From the NCBI GenBank assembly GCA_027186245.1, contig CP114481.1, forward strand, positions 32,519,501 through 32,583,500: a stretch of 64,000 nucleotides of DNA, read 5' to 3'. A model generated the notes under the pieces. That model saw nothing but the letters and a program-made list of their open reading frames with translations. It searched no databases and was not told the DNA's origin. Positions 52,201-63,640 of this stretch are shown piece by piece. How positions within the stretch are numbered: position 1 is the stretch's first letter; every line of letters starts with the position of its first letter. The stretch is from Coriaria nepalensis. Lineage: Eukaryota > Streptophyta > Magnoliopsida > Cucurbitales > Coriariaceae. Both the position numbers and the translations under genes were made by a program.

Positions 52201-54314
52201 CAACTTTTGTGCATAACTTGCAAATGATCATTGCAAGGAAAGTGTGCATTCGTTTAACCTTAAAATCATTTCAATGAGTCATTTCAAGTCAATAACTTAT
52301 TTCATAGCAAGTCGAACGTATTCTAGTTTTGCACTACAGACACAAAATTTTGTGCATAACTTGCAAATGATCATTGCAAGGAAAGTGTGCATTCGTTTAA
52401 CCTTAAAATCATTTCAATGAGTCATTTCAAGTCAATAACTTATTTCAAAGCAAGTCGAACGAATTCTAGTTTTCCACTACAGACACAACTTTTGTGCATT
52501 ACTTGCAAATGATCATTCCAAGGAAAGTGTGCATTCGCTTAAAATTAAAATCATTTCAATGAGTCCTTTCAAGTCAATAACTTATTTCAAAGCAAGTCGA
52601 ACGAATTCTAGTTTTGCACTACAGACATAACTTTTGTGCATAACTTGCAAATGATTATTGCGAGGAAAGTGTGCATTCCTTTAACCTTAAAATCATTTCA
52701 ATGAGTAATTTCAAAGCAAGTCGAACGTATTCTAGTTTTGCACTACAGACACAACTTTTGTGCATAACTTGCAAATGATCATTGCAAGGAAAGTGTGCAT
52801 TCGTTTAAAATTAAAATAATTTCAATGGGTCCTCTCAAGTCAATAACTTATTTCGAAGCAAGTCGAACGAATTCTAGTTTTGCACTACAGACATAACTTT
52901 TGTGCATAACTTGCAAATGATCATAGCAAGGAAACTGTGCATTCGTTTAACCTTAAAATCATTTCAATGAGTCATTTCAAGTCAATAACTTATTTCAAAG
53001 CAATTCGAACGAATTCTAATTTTGCACTACAAACACAACTTTTGTGCATAACTTGCAAATGATCATTGCAAGGAAAGTGTGCATTCGTTTAACCTTAAAA
53101 TCATTTTAATAAGTCATTCCAAGTCAATAACTTATTTCAAAGCAATTCGAACGAATTCTAATTTTGCACTACAAACACAACCTTTGTGCATAACTTGCAA
53201 ATGATCATTGCAAGGAAAGTGTGCATTCATTTAACCTTAAAATCATTTCAATGAGTCATTTCAAGTCAATAACTTATTTCAAAGCAAGTCGAACGAATTC
53301 TAGTTTTGCACTACAGACACAACTTTTGTGCATAACTTGCAAATGATCATTGCAAGGAAAGTGTGCATTCGTTTAACCTTAAAATCATTTCAATAAGTCA
53401 TTTCGAGTCAATAACTTATTTCATAGCACGTCGAACGTATTCTAGTTTTGCACTACAGACACAAAATTTTGTGCATAACTTGCAAATGATCATTGCAAGG
53501 AAAGTGTGCATTCGTTTAACCTTAAGATCATTTCAATGAGTCATTTCAAGTCAATAACTTATTTCAAAGCAAGTCGAACGAATACTAGTTTTGCACTACA
53601 GACACAACTTTTGCGCATAACTTGCAAATGATCATTGCAAGGAAAGTGTGCATTCGTTTAACCTTAGAATCATTTCAATCAGTCATTGCAAGTCAATAAC
53701 TTATTTCAAAGCAATTCGAACGAATTCTAATTTTGCACTACAAACACAACTTTTGTGCATAACTTGCAAATGATCATTGCAAGGAAAGTGTGCATTCGTT
53801 TAACCTTAACATCATTTCAATGAGTCATTTCAAGTCAATAACTTATGTCAAAGCAAGCCGAACGAATTCTAGTTTTCTACTACAAACACAACTTTTGTGC
53901 ATAACTTGCAAATGATCATTGCAAGGAAAGTGTGCATTTGTTTAACCTTAAAATCATTTCAATGAGTCATGTCAAGTCAATATCTTATTTCAAAGCAAGT
54001 CGAACGAATTCTAGTTTTGCACTACAGACACAACTTTTGCGCATAACTTGCAAATGATCATTGCAAGGAAAGTGTGCATTCGTTTAACCTTAAAATCATT
54101 TCAATGAGTCATTTCAAGTCAATAACTTATTTCAAAGCAAGTCGAACGAATTCTAGTTTTGCACTACAGACACAACCTTTGTGCATAACTTGCAAATGAT
54201 CATTGCAAGGAAAGTGTGCATTCGTTTAACCTTAAAATCATTTCAATGAGTCATTTCAAGTCAATAACTTATGTCAAAGCAAGTCGAACGAATTCTAGTT
54301 TTGCACTACACACA
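52201..54314 (+). repeat. 1829-bp tandem duplication, copy 2 (two monomers longer)
   Basis: Past the break, CAGTCATTGC is at 51566 in copy 1 and at 53680 here, an offset of 2114, which is 1829 plus 285. The extra 285 bases are two monomers, the AATAAGTCATTTCGAG/CATAGCACG unit and the CCTTAAGATC/GAATACTAG unit. AAGCCGAACG then recurs at this new offset near 51741/53855. The right edge is approximate. Confidence 0.85.
52632..52755 (+). repeat. 124-bp deletion monomer 5
   Basis: Same deletion and same GAGTAATTTC change as monomer 4, 1829 bp further on, inside the second copy of the 1829-bp duplication. Confidence 0.95.
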
Positions 54315-55029
54315 CAACTTTTGTGCATAACTTGCAAATGATCATTGCAAGGAAAGTGTGCATTCGTTTAACCTTAAAATCATTTCAATGAGTCATTTCA
54401 AGTCAATAACTTATGTCAAAGCAAGTCAAACGAATTCTAGTTTTCTACTACAAACACAACTTTTGTGCATAACTTGCAAATGATCATTGCAACGAAAGTG
54501 TGCATTCGTTTAACCTTAAAATCATTTCTATGAGTCATTCCAAGTCAGTAACTTATTTCAAAGCAATTCGAACGAATTCTAATTTTGCACTACAAACACA
54601 ACTTTTGTACATAACTTGCAAATGATCATTGCAAGGAAAGTGTGCATTCGTTTAACCTTAAAATCATTTCAATGAGTCATTTCAAGTCAATAACTTATTT
54701 CATAGCAAGTCGAACGTATTCTAGTTTTGCACTACAGACACAAAATTTTGTGCATAACCTGCAAATGATCATTGCAAGGAAAGTGTGCATTCGTTTAACC
54801 TTAAAATCATTTCAATGAGTCATTTCAAGTCAATAACTTATTTCAAAGCAAGTCGAACGAATTCTAGTTTTCCACTACAGACACAACTTTTGTGCATTAC
54901 TTGCAAATGATCATTCCAAGGAAAGTGTGCATTCGCTTAAAATTAAAATCATTTCAATGAGTCCTGTCAAGTCAATAACTTATTTCAAAGCAAGTCGAAC
55001 GAATTCTAGTTTTGCACTACAGACATAAC

Positions 55030-55153
55030 TTTTGTGCATAACTTGCAAATGATTATTGCGAGGAAAGTGTGCATTCCTTTAACCTTAAAATCATTTCAAT
55101 GAGTCATTTCAAAGCAAGTCGAACGTATTCTAGTTTTGCACTACAGACACAAC
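55030..55153 (+). repeat. 124-bp deletion monomer 6
   Basis: Same deletion with the original GAGTCATTTC. The preceding monomer has a private GAGTCCTGTC change near 54960. Confidence 0.95.
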
Positions 55154-55700
55154 TTTTGTGCATAACTTGCAAATGATCATTGCAAGGAAAGTGTGCGTTC
55201 GTTTAAAATTAAAATCATTTCAATGGGTCCTCTCAAGTCAATAACTTATTTCGAAGCAAGTCGAACGAATTCTAGTTTTGCACTACAGACATAACTTTTG
55301 TGCATAACTTGCAAATGATCATAGCAAGGAAACTGTGCATTCGTTTAACCTTAAAATCATTTCAATGAGTCATTTCAAGTCAATAACTTATTTCAAAGCA
55401 ATTCGAACGAATTCTAATTTTGCACTACAAACACAACTTTTGTGCATAACTTGCAAATGATCATTGCAAGGAAAGTGTGCATTCGTTTAACCTTATAATC
55501 ATTTTAATAAGTCATTCCAAGTCAATAACTTATTTCAAAGCAATTCGAACGAATTCTAATTTTGCACTACAAACACAACCTTTGTGCATAACTTGCAAAT
55601 GATCATTGCAAGGAAAGTGTGCATTCGTTTAACCTTAAAATCATTTCAATGAGTCATTTCAACTCAATAACTTATGCCAAAGCAAGTCGAACGAATTCTA

Positions 55701-57765
55701 GTTTTGCACTACACACACAAATTTTGTGCATAACTTGCAAATGATCATTCAAGGAAACTGTGCATTCGTTTAACCTTAAAATCATTTCAATGAGTCCTTT
55801 CAAGTCAATAACTTATTTCGAAGTAAGTCGAACGAATTCTAGTTTTGCACTACAGACATAACTTTTGTGCATAACTTCCAAATGATCATGGCAAGGAAAG
55901 TGTGCATTCGTTTAACCATAAAGTCATTTCAATGAGTCATTTCAAGTCAATAACTTATGTCAAAGCAAGTCGAACGAATTCTAGTTTTGCACTACACACA
56001 CAACTTTTGTGCATAACTTGCAAATGATCATTGCAAGGAAAGTGTGCATTCGTTTAACCTTAAAATCATTTTAATGAGTCATTTCAATTCAATAACTTAT
56101 GTAAAAGCAAGTCGAACGAATTCTAGTTTTGCACTACACAAACAACTTTTGTGCATAACTTGCAAATGATCATTGCAAGGAAAGTGTGCATTCGTTTAAC
56201 CTTAAAATCATTTCAATGAGTCATTTCAAGTCAATAACTTATTTCAAAGCAAGTCGAATGAATTCTAGTTTTGCACTACACACACAACTTTTGTGCATAA
56301 CTTGAAAATGATCATGGCAAGGAAAGTGTGCATTCGTTTAACCTTAAAATCATTTCAATGAGTCATTTCGAGTCAATAACTTATGTCAAAGCAAGTCGAG
56401 CGAATTCTAGTTTTGCACTACACACACAACTTTTGTGCATAACTTGCAAATGATCATTGCAAGGAAAGTGTGCATTCGTTTAACCTTAAAATCATTTCAA
56501 TGAGTCATTTCAAGTCAATAACTTATTTCATAGCAAGTCGAACGTATTCTAGTTTTGCACTACAGACACAAAATTTTGTGCATAACCTGCAAATGATCAT
56601 TGCAAGGAAAGTGTGCATTCGTTTAACCAGAAAATCATTTCAATGAGTCATTTCAAGTCAATAACTTATTTCAAAGCAATTCGAACGAATTCTAGTTTTG
56701 CATTACAGACATAACTTTTGTGCATAACTTCCAAATGATCATTGCAAGGAAAGTGTGCATTCGTTTAACCTTAAAATCATTTCTATGAGTCATTCCAAGT
56801 CAGTAACTTATTTCAAAGCAATTCGAACGAATTCTAATTTTGCACTACAAACACAACTTTTGTGCATAACTTGCAAATGATCATTGCATGGAAAGTGTGC
56901 ATTCGTTTAACCTTAAAATCATTTCAATGAGTCATTTCAAGTCAATATCTTATGTCAAACCAAGTCGAACGAATTCTTGTTTTGCACTACACACACAACT
57001 TTTGTGCATAACTTGCAAATGATCATGGCAAGGAAAGTGTGCATTCGTTTAACCATAAAGTCATTTCAATGAGTCATTTCAAGTCAATAACTTATGTCAA
57101 AGCAAGTCGAACGAATTCTAGTTTTGCACTACACACACAACTTTTGTGCATAACTAGCAAATGATCATGGCAAGGAAAGTGTGCATTCGTTTAACCTTAA
57201 AATCATTTCAATGAGTCATTTCAAGTCAATAACTTATGTCAAAGCAAGTCGAACGAATTCTAGTTTTGCACTACACACACAACTTTTGTGCATAACTTGC
57301 AAATGATCATTGCAAGGAAAGTGTGCATTCGTTTAACCTTAAAATCATTTCAATGAGTCATTTCAAGTCAATAACTTATGTCAAAGCAAGCCGAACGAAT
57401 TCTAGTTTTCTACTACAAACACAACTTTTGTGCATAACTTGCAAATGATCATTGCAAGGAAAGTGTGCATTCGTTTAACCTTAAAATCATTTCAATGAGT
57501 CATTTCAAGTCAATAACTTATTTCATAGCAAGTCGAACGTATTCTAGTTTTGCACTACAGACACAAAATTTTGTGCATAACCTGCAAATGATCATTGCAA
57601 GGATAGTGTGCATTCGTTTAACCTTAAAATCATTTCAATGAGTCATTTCAAGTCAATAACTTATTTCAAAGCAATTCGAACGAATTCTAGTTTTGCACTA
57701 CAGAGACAACTTTTGTGCATAACTTGCAAATGATCATTGCAAGGAAAGTGTGCATTCGTTTAACC
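55701..57765. repeat. Zone 3-like segment, second occurrence
   Basis: After a hybrid monomer near 55711, the series resembles zones 1 and 3: GATCATTCAAGG, CAGACATAAC with CTTCC, CCATAAAGTC, CTTGAAAATGATCATGG (about 56302), GTCGAGCG, CATAGCAAG, GCATTACAGACATAAC (about 56701), CAAACCAAG with TTCTTG, AACTAGCAAATG and AAGCCGAACG. It is closest to 27.2-28.3 kb. One private change is CCAGAAAATC near 56626. Confidence 0.8.
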
Positions 57766-58901
57766 TTAAAATCATTTCAATGAGTCATTTCAAGTCAATA
57801 ACTTATTTCAAAGCAAGTCGAACGAATTCTAGTTTTGCACTACAGACACAACTTTTGCGCATAACTTGCAAATGATCATTGCAAGGAAAGTGTGCATTCG
57901 TTTAACCTTAAAATCATTTCAATGAGTCATTCCAAGTCAATAACTTATTTCAAAGCAATTCGAACGAATTCTAATTTTGCACTACAAACACAACTTTTGT
58001 GGATAACTTGCAAATGATCATTGCAAGGAAAGTGTGCATTCGTGTAACCTTAAAATCATTTCAGTGAGTCATTTCAAGTCAATAACTTATTTCAAAGCAA
58101 GTCGAACGTATTCTTGTTTTGCACTACTGACACAACTTTTGTGCATAACTTGCAAATGATCATTGCAAGGAAAGTGTGCATTCGGTTAACCTTAAAATCA
58201 TTTCAATGAGTCATTTCAAGTCAATAACTTATTTCAAAGCAAGTCGAACGAATTCTAGTTTTGCACTACAGACACAACTTCTGCACATAACTTGCAAATG
58301 ATCATTGCAAGGAAAGTGTGCATTCGTTTAACCTTAAAATCATTTCTATGAGTCATTCCAAGTCAATAACTTATTTCAACGCAATTCGAACGAATTCTAA
58401 TTTTGCACTACAAACACAACTTTTGTGCATAACTTGCAAATGATCATTGCAAGGAAAGTGTGCATTCGTTTAACCTTAAAATCATTTCAATGAGTCATTT
58501 CAAGTCAATAACTTATTTCAAAGCAAGTCGAACGAATTCTAATTTTGCACTACAGACACAACTTTTGCGCATAACTTGCAAATGATCATTGCAAGGAAAG
58601 TGTGCATTCGTTTACCCTTAAAATCATTTCAATGAGTCATTTCAAGTCAATAACTTATTTCAAAGCAATTCGAACGAATTCTAGTTTTGCACTACAGACA
58701 CAAAATTTTGTGCATAACTTGCAAATGATCATTCAAGGAAACTGTGCATTCGTTTAAAATTAAAATCATTTCAGTGAGTCCTTTCAAGTCAATAACTTAT
58801 TTCGAAGTAAGTCGAACGAATTCTAGTTTTGCACTACAGACATAACTTTTGTGCATAACTTCCAAATGATCATTGCAAGGAAAGTGTGCATTCGTTTAAC
58901 C
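57766..58901 (+). repeat. 1136-bp (8-monomer) tandem duplication, copy 1
   Basis: Offset is exactly 1136 bp: CATTCGTGTA 58037/59173, CAACGCAATT 58377/59513, TTTACCCTTA 58611/59747. CAACGCAATT and TTTACCCTTA are private to these two copies, so the duplication is younger than the zone 2 split. Copy 1 has TTCTGCACATAAC near 58269. Confidence 0.9.
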
Positions 58902-60037
58902 TGAAAATCATTTCAATGAGTCATTTCAAGTCAATAACTTATTTCAAAGCAAGTCGAACGAATTCTAGTTTTGCACTACAGACACAACTTTTGCGCATAA
59001 CTTGCAAATGATCATTGCAAGGAAAGTGTGCATTCGTTTAACCTTAAAATCATTTCAATGAGTCATTCCAAGTCAATAACTTATTTCAAAGCAATTCGAA
59101 CGAATTCTAATTTTGCACTACAAACACAACTTTTGTGGATAACTTGCAAATGATCATTGCAAGGAAAGTGTGCATTCGTGTAACCTTAAAATCATTTCAG
59201 TGAGTCATTTCAAGTCAATAACTTATTTCAAAGCAAGTCGAACGTATTCTAGTTTTGCACTACAGACACAACTTTTGTGCATAACTTGCAAATGATCATT
59301 GCAAGGAAAGTGTGCATTCGGTTTACCTTAAAATCATTTCAATGAGTCATTTCAAGTCAATAACTTATTTCAAAGCAAGTCGAACGAATTCTAGTTTTGC
59401 ACTACAGACACAACTTTTGCACATAACTTGCAAATGATCATTGCAAGGAAAGTGTGCATTCGTTTAACCTTAAAATCATTTCTATGAGTCATTCCAAGTC
59501 AATAACTTATTTCAACGCAATTCGAACGAATTCTAATTTTGCACTACAAACACAACTTTTGTGCATAACTTGCAAATGATCATTGCAAGGAAACTGTGCA
59601 TTCGTTTAACCTTAAAATCATTTCAATGAGTCATTTCAAGTCAATAACTTATTTCAAAGCAAGTCGAACGAATTCTAATTTTGCACTACAGACACAACTT
59701 TTGCGCATAACTTGCAAATGATCATTGCAAGGAAAGTGTGCATTCGTTTACCCTTAAAATCATTTCAATGAGTCATTTCAAGTCAATAACTTATTTCAAA
59801 GCAATTCGAACGAATTCTAGTTTTGCACTACAGACACAAAATTTTGTGCATAACTTGCAAATGATCATTCAAGGAAACTGTGCATTCGTTTAAAATTAAA
59901 ATCATTTCAGTGAGTCCTTTCAAGTCAATAACTTATTTCGAAGTAAGTCGAACGAATTCTAGTTTTGCACTACAGACATAACTTTTGTGCATAACTTCCA
60001 AACGATCATTGCAAGGAAAGTGTGCATTCGTTTAACC
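58902..60037 (+). repeat. 1136-bp (8-monomer) tandem duplication, copy 2
   Basis: Second copy with a few private changes: CGGTTTACC near 59319, CTTCCAAACGATC near 59997 and GGAAACTGTG near 59588. Confidence 0.88.
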
Positions 60038-61310
60038 TTAAAATCATTTCAATGAGTCACTTCAAGTCAATAACTTATTTCAAAGCAATTCGAACGAATT
60101 CTAGTTTTGCACTACAGAGACAACTTTTGTGCATAACTTGCAAATGATCATTGCAAGGAAAGTGTGCATTCGTTTAAAATTAAAATCATTTCGATGAGTC
60201 ATTTCAAGTCAATAACTTATGTCAAAGCAAGTCGAACGAATTCTAGTTTTCTACTACAAACACAACTTTTGTGCATAACTTGCAAATGATCGTTGCAACG
60301 AAAGTGTGCATTCGTTTAACCTTAAAATCATTTCAATGAGTCATTTCAAGTCAATAACTTATGTCAAAGCAAGTCGAACGAATTCTAGTTTTGCACTACA
60401 CACACAACTTTTGTGCATAACTTGCAAATGATCATTGCAAGGAAAGTGTGCATTCGTTTAACCTTAAAATCATTTCAATGAGTCATTTCAAGTCAATAAC
60501 TTATTTCAAAGCAAGTCGAACGAATTCTAGTTTTGCACTACAGACACAAATTTTGTGCATAACTTGCAAATGATCATTGCAAGGAAAGTGTGCATTCGTT
60601 TAACCTTAAAATCATTTCAATGAGTCATTTCAAGTCAATAACTTATTTCAAAGCAATTCGAACGAATTCTAGTTTTGCACTACAGACACAAAATTTTGTG
60701 CATAACTTGCAAATGATCATTCAAGGAAACTGTGCATTCGTTTAAAATTAAAATCATTTCAATGAGTCCTTTCAAGTCAATAACTTATTTCGAAGTAAGT
60801 CGAACGAATTCTAGTTTTGCACTACAGACATAACTTTTGTGCATAACTTGCAAATTATCATTGCAAGGAAAGTGTGCATTCGTTTAACCTTAAAATCATT
60901 TCAATGAGTCACTTCAAGTCAATAACTTATTTCAAAGCAATTCGAACGAATTCTAATTTTGCACTACAGAGACAACTTTCGTGCATAACTTGCAAATGAT
61001 CATTGCAAGGAAAGTGTGCATTCGTTTAAAATTAAAATCATTTCAATGAGTCATTTCAAGTCAATAACTTATGTCAAAGCAAGTCGAACGAATTCTAGTT
61101 TTCTACTACAAACACAACTTCTGTGCATAACTTGCAAATGATCATTGCAAGGAAAGTGTGCATTCGTTTAACCTGAAAATCATTTCAATGAGTCATTTCA
61201 AGTCAATAACTTATTTCAAAGCAAGTCGAACGTATTCTAGTTTTGCACTACAGACACAACTTTTGTGCATAACTTGCAAATGATCCATGCAAGGAAAGTG
61301 TGCATTCGTT

Positions 61311-63640
61311 TAACCTTAAAATCATTTCAATGAGTCATTTCAATTCAATAACTTATGTCAAAGCAAGTCGAACGAATTCTAGTTTTGCACTACACACACA
61401 ACTTTTGTGCATAACTTGCAAATGATCATTGCAAGGAAAGTGTGCATTCGTTTAACCTTAAAATCATTTCAATGAGTCATTTCAATTCAATAACTTATGT
61501 CAAAGCAAGTCGAACGAATTCTAGTTTTGCACTACACACACAACTTTTGTGCATAACTTGCAAATGGTCATTGCAAGGAAAGTGTGCATTCGTTTATCCT
61601 TAAAATCATTTCAATGAGTCATTTCAAGTCAATAACTTATGTCAAAGCAAGTCGAACGAATTCTAGTTTTGCACTACACACACAACTTTTGTGCATAACT
61701 TGCAAATGATCATTGCAAGGAAAGTGTGCATTCGTTTAACCTTAAAATCATTTCAATGAGTCATTTCAATTCAATAACTTATGTCAAAGCAAGTCGAACG
61801 AATTCTAGTTTTGCACTACACACACAACTTTTGTGCATAACTTGCAAATGATCATTGCAAGGAAACTGTGCATTCGTTTAACCTTAAAATCATTTCAATG
61901 AGTCATTTCAAGTCAATAACTTATGTCAAAGCAAGTCGAACGAATTCTAGTTTTCTACTACAAACACAACTTTTGTGGATAACTTGCAAATGATCATTGC
62001 AAGGAAAGTGTGCATTCGTTTAACCTTAAAATCATTTCAATGAGTCATTTCAAGTCAATAACTTATTTCAAAGCAAGTCGAACGTATTCTAGTTTTGCAC
62101 TACAGACACAACTTTTGTGCATAACTTGCAAATGATCATTGCAAGGAAAGTGTGCATTCGTTTAACCTTAAAATCATTTCAATGAGTCATTTCAAGTCAA
62201 TAACTTATTTCAAAGCAAGTCGAATGAATTCTAGTTTTGCACTACAGACACAACTTTTGCGCATAACTTGCAAATGATCATTGCAAGGAAAGTGTGCATT
62301 CGATTAACCTTAAAATCATTTCTATGAGTCATTCCAAGTCAGTAACTTATTTCAAAGCAATTCGAACGAATTCTAATTTTGCACTACAAACACAACTTTT
62401 GTGCATAACTTGCAAATGATCATTGCAAGGAAAGTGTGCATTCGTTTAACCTTAAAATCATTTCAATGAGTCATTTCAACTCAATAACTTATGCCAAAGC
62501 AAGTCGAACGAATTCTAGTTTTGCCCTACACACACAACTTTTGTGCATAACTTGCAAATGATCATTGCATGGAAAGTGTGCATTCGTTTAACCTTAAAAT
62601 CATTTCAATGAGTCAATTCAAGTCAATAACTTATGTCAAAGCAAGTCGAACGAATTCTAGTTTTATACTACAAACACAACTTTTGTGCATAACTTGCAAA
62701 TGATCATTGCAAGGAAAGTGTGCATTCGTTTAACCTTAAGATCATTTCAATGAGTCATTTCAAGTCAATAACTTATTTCAAAGCAAGTCGAACGAATACT
62801 AGTTTTGCACTACAGACACAACTTTTGCGCATAACTTGCAAATGATCATTGCAAGGAAAGTGTGCATTCGTTTAACCTTAAAATCATTTTAATGAGTCAT
62901 TCCAAGTCAATAACTTATTTCAAAGCAATTCGAACGAATTCTAATTTTGCACTACAAACACAACTTTTGTGCATAACTTGCAAATGATCATTGCAAGGAA
63001 AGTGTGCATTCGTTTAACCTTAACATCATTTCAATGAGTCATTTCAAGTCAATAACTTATGTCAAAGCAAGTCGAACGAATTCTAGTTTTCTACTACAAA
63101 CACAACTTTTGTGCATAACTTGCAAATGATCATTGCAAGGAAAGTGTGCATTTGTTTAACCTTAAAATCATTTCAATGAGTCATTTCAAGTCAATAACTT
63201 ATGTCAAAGCAAGTCGAACGAATTCTAGTTTTGCACTACACACACAACTTTTGTGCATAACTTGCAAATGATCATTGCAAGGAAAGTGTGCATTCGTTTA
63301 ACCTTAAAATCATTTCAATGAGTCATTTCAAGTCAATAACTTATGTCAAAGCAAGTCAAACGAATTCTAGTTTTCTACTACAAACACAACTTTTGTGCAT
63401 AACTTGCAAATGATCATTGCAAGGAAAGTGTGCATTTGTTTAACCTTAAAATCATTTCTATGAGTCATTCCAAGTCAGTAACTTATTTCAAAGCAATTCG
63501 AACGAATTCTAATTTTGCACTACAAACACAACTTTTGTGCATAACTTGCAAATGATCATTGCAAGGAAAGTGTGCATTTGTTTAACCTGAAAATCATTTC
63601 AATGAGTCATTTCAAGTCAATAACTTATTTCATAGCAAGT
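61311..63640. repeat. Zone 4-like segment, second occurrence
   Basis: Follows 29.88-31.7 kb at a constant offset of 31433 bp: TTATCCTT 30161/61594, GAATACTAG 31361/62794, TTAACATC 31587/63020. From about 63.2 kb it switches to match 38.9-39.7 kb at an offset of 24333 bp (GTCAAACG 39022/63355). It therefore joins the beginning and end of zone 4 and leaves out the middle, including the 19-monomer duplication. Confidence 0.85.

Larger units (their letters stand above)
39291..55700. repeat. Zone 5: TTTTCCACTAC zone with 124-bp monomers
   Basis: The marker CCACTAC after TTTT is at 39469, 42864, 45404, 46257, 50645, 52474 and 54872. It is followed by GCATTACTTGC, GATCATTCCAAGG and CGCTTAAAATT, then CAGACATAAC, then a shortened monomer with GATTATTGCGAGG and CCTTTAACC, then TTTCAATGGGTCCTC, then GATCATAGCAAGG with GAAACTGTG. 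Other local markers are AATAAGTCATTTCGAG with CATAGCACGTCG, TTTTAATAAGTCATTCC and CAACCTTTGTGC. Zone 4 subtypes are interspersed between these blocks. The copy at 45404 lacks the shortened unit and carries TTTTGATCTACAG instead. Confidence 0.85.
57766..61310. repeat. Zone 2-like segment, second occurrence
   Basis: Contains the zone 2 markers CATTCGTGTA (58037 and 59173), CGGTTAACC, TTTAAAATTAAAATC after CAGAGACAAC, GATCGTTGC, CCTGAAAATC and finally GATCCATGC at 61282. The order matches 17.8-19.9 kb, with its first eight monomers duplicated. Confidence 0.85.

Noticed and set aside
60541..60560. A fourth CA-tract hybrid monomer (CAGACACAAATTTTG)
   Set aside because: The unit keeps standard length and the change can be a single C to A substitution, so a junction is not needed to explain it.
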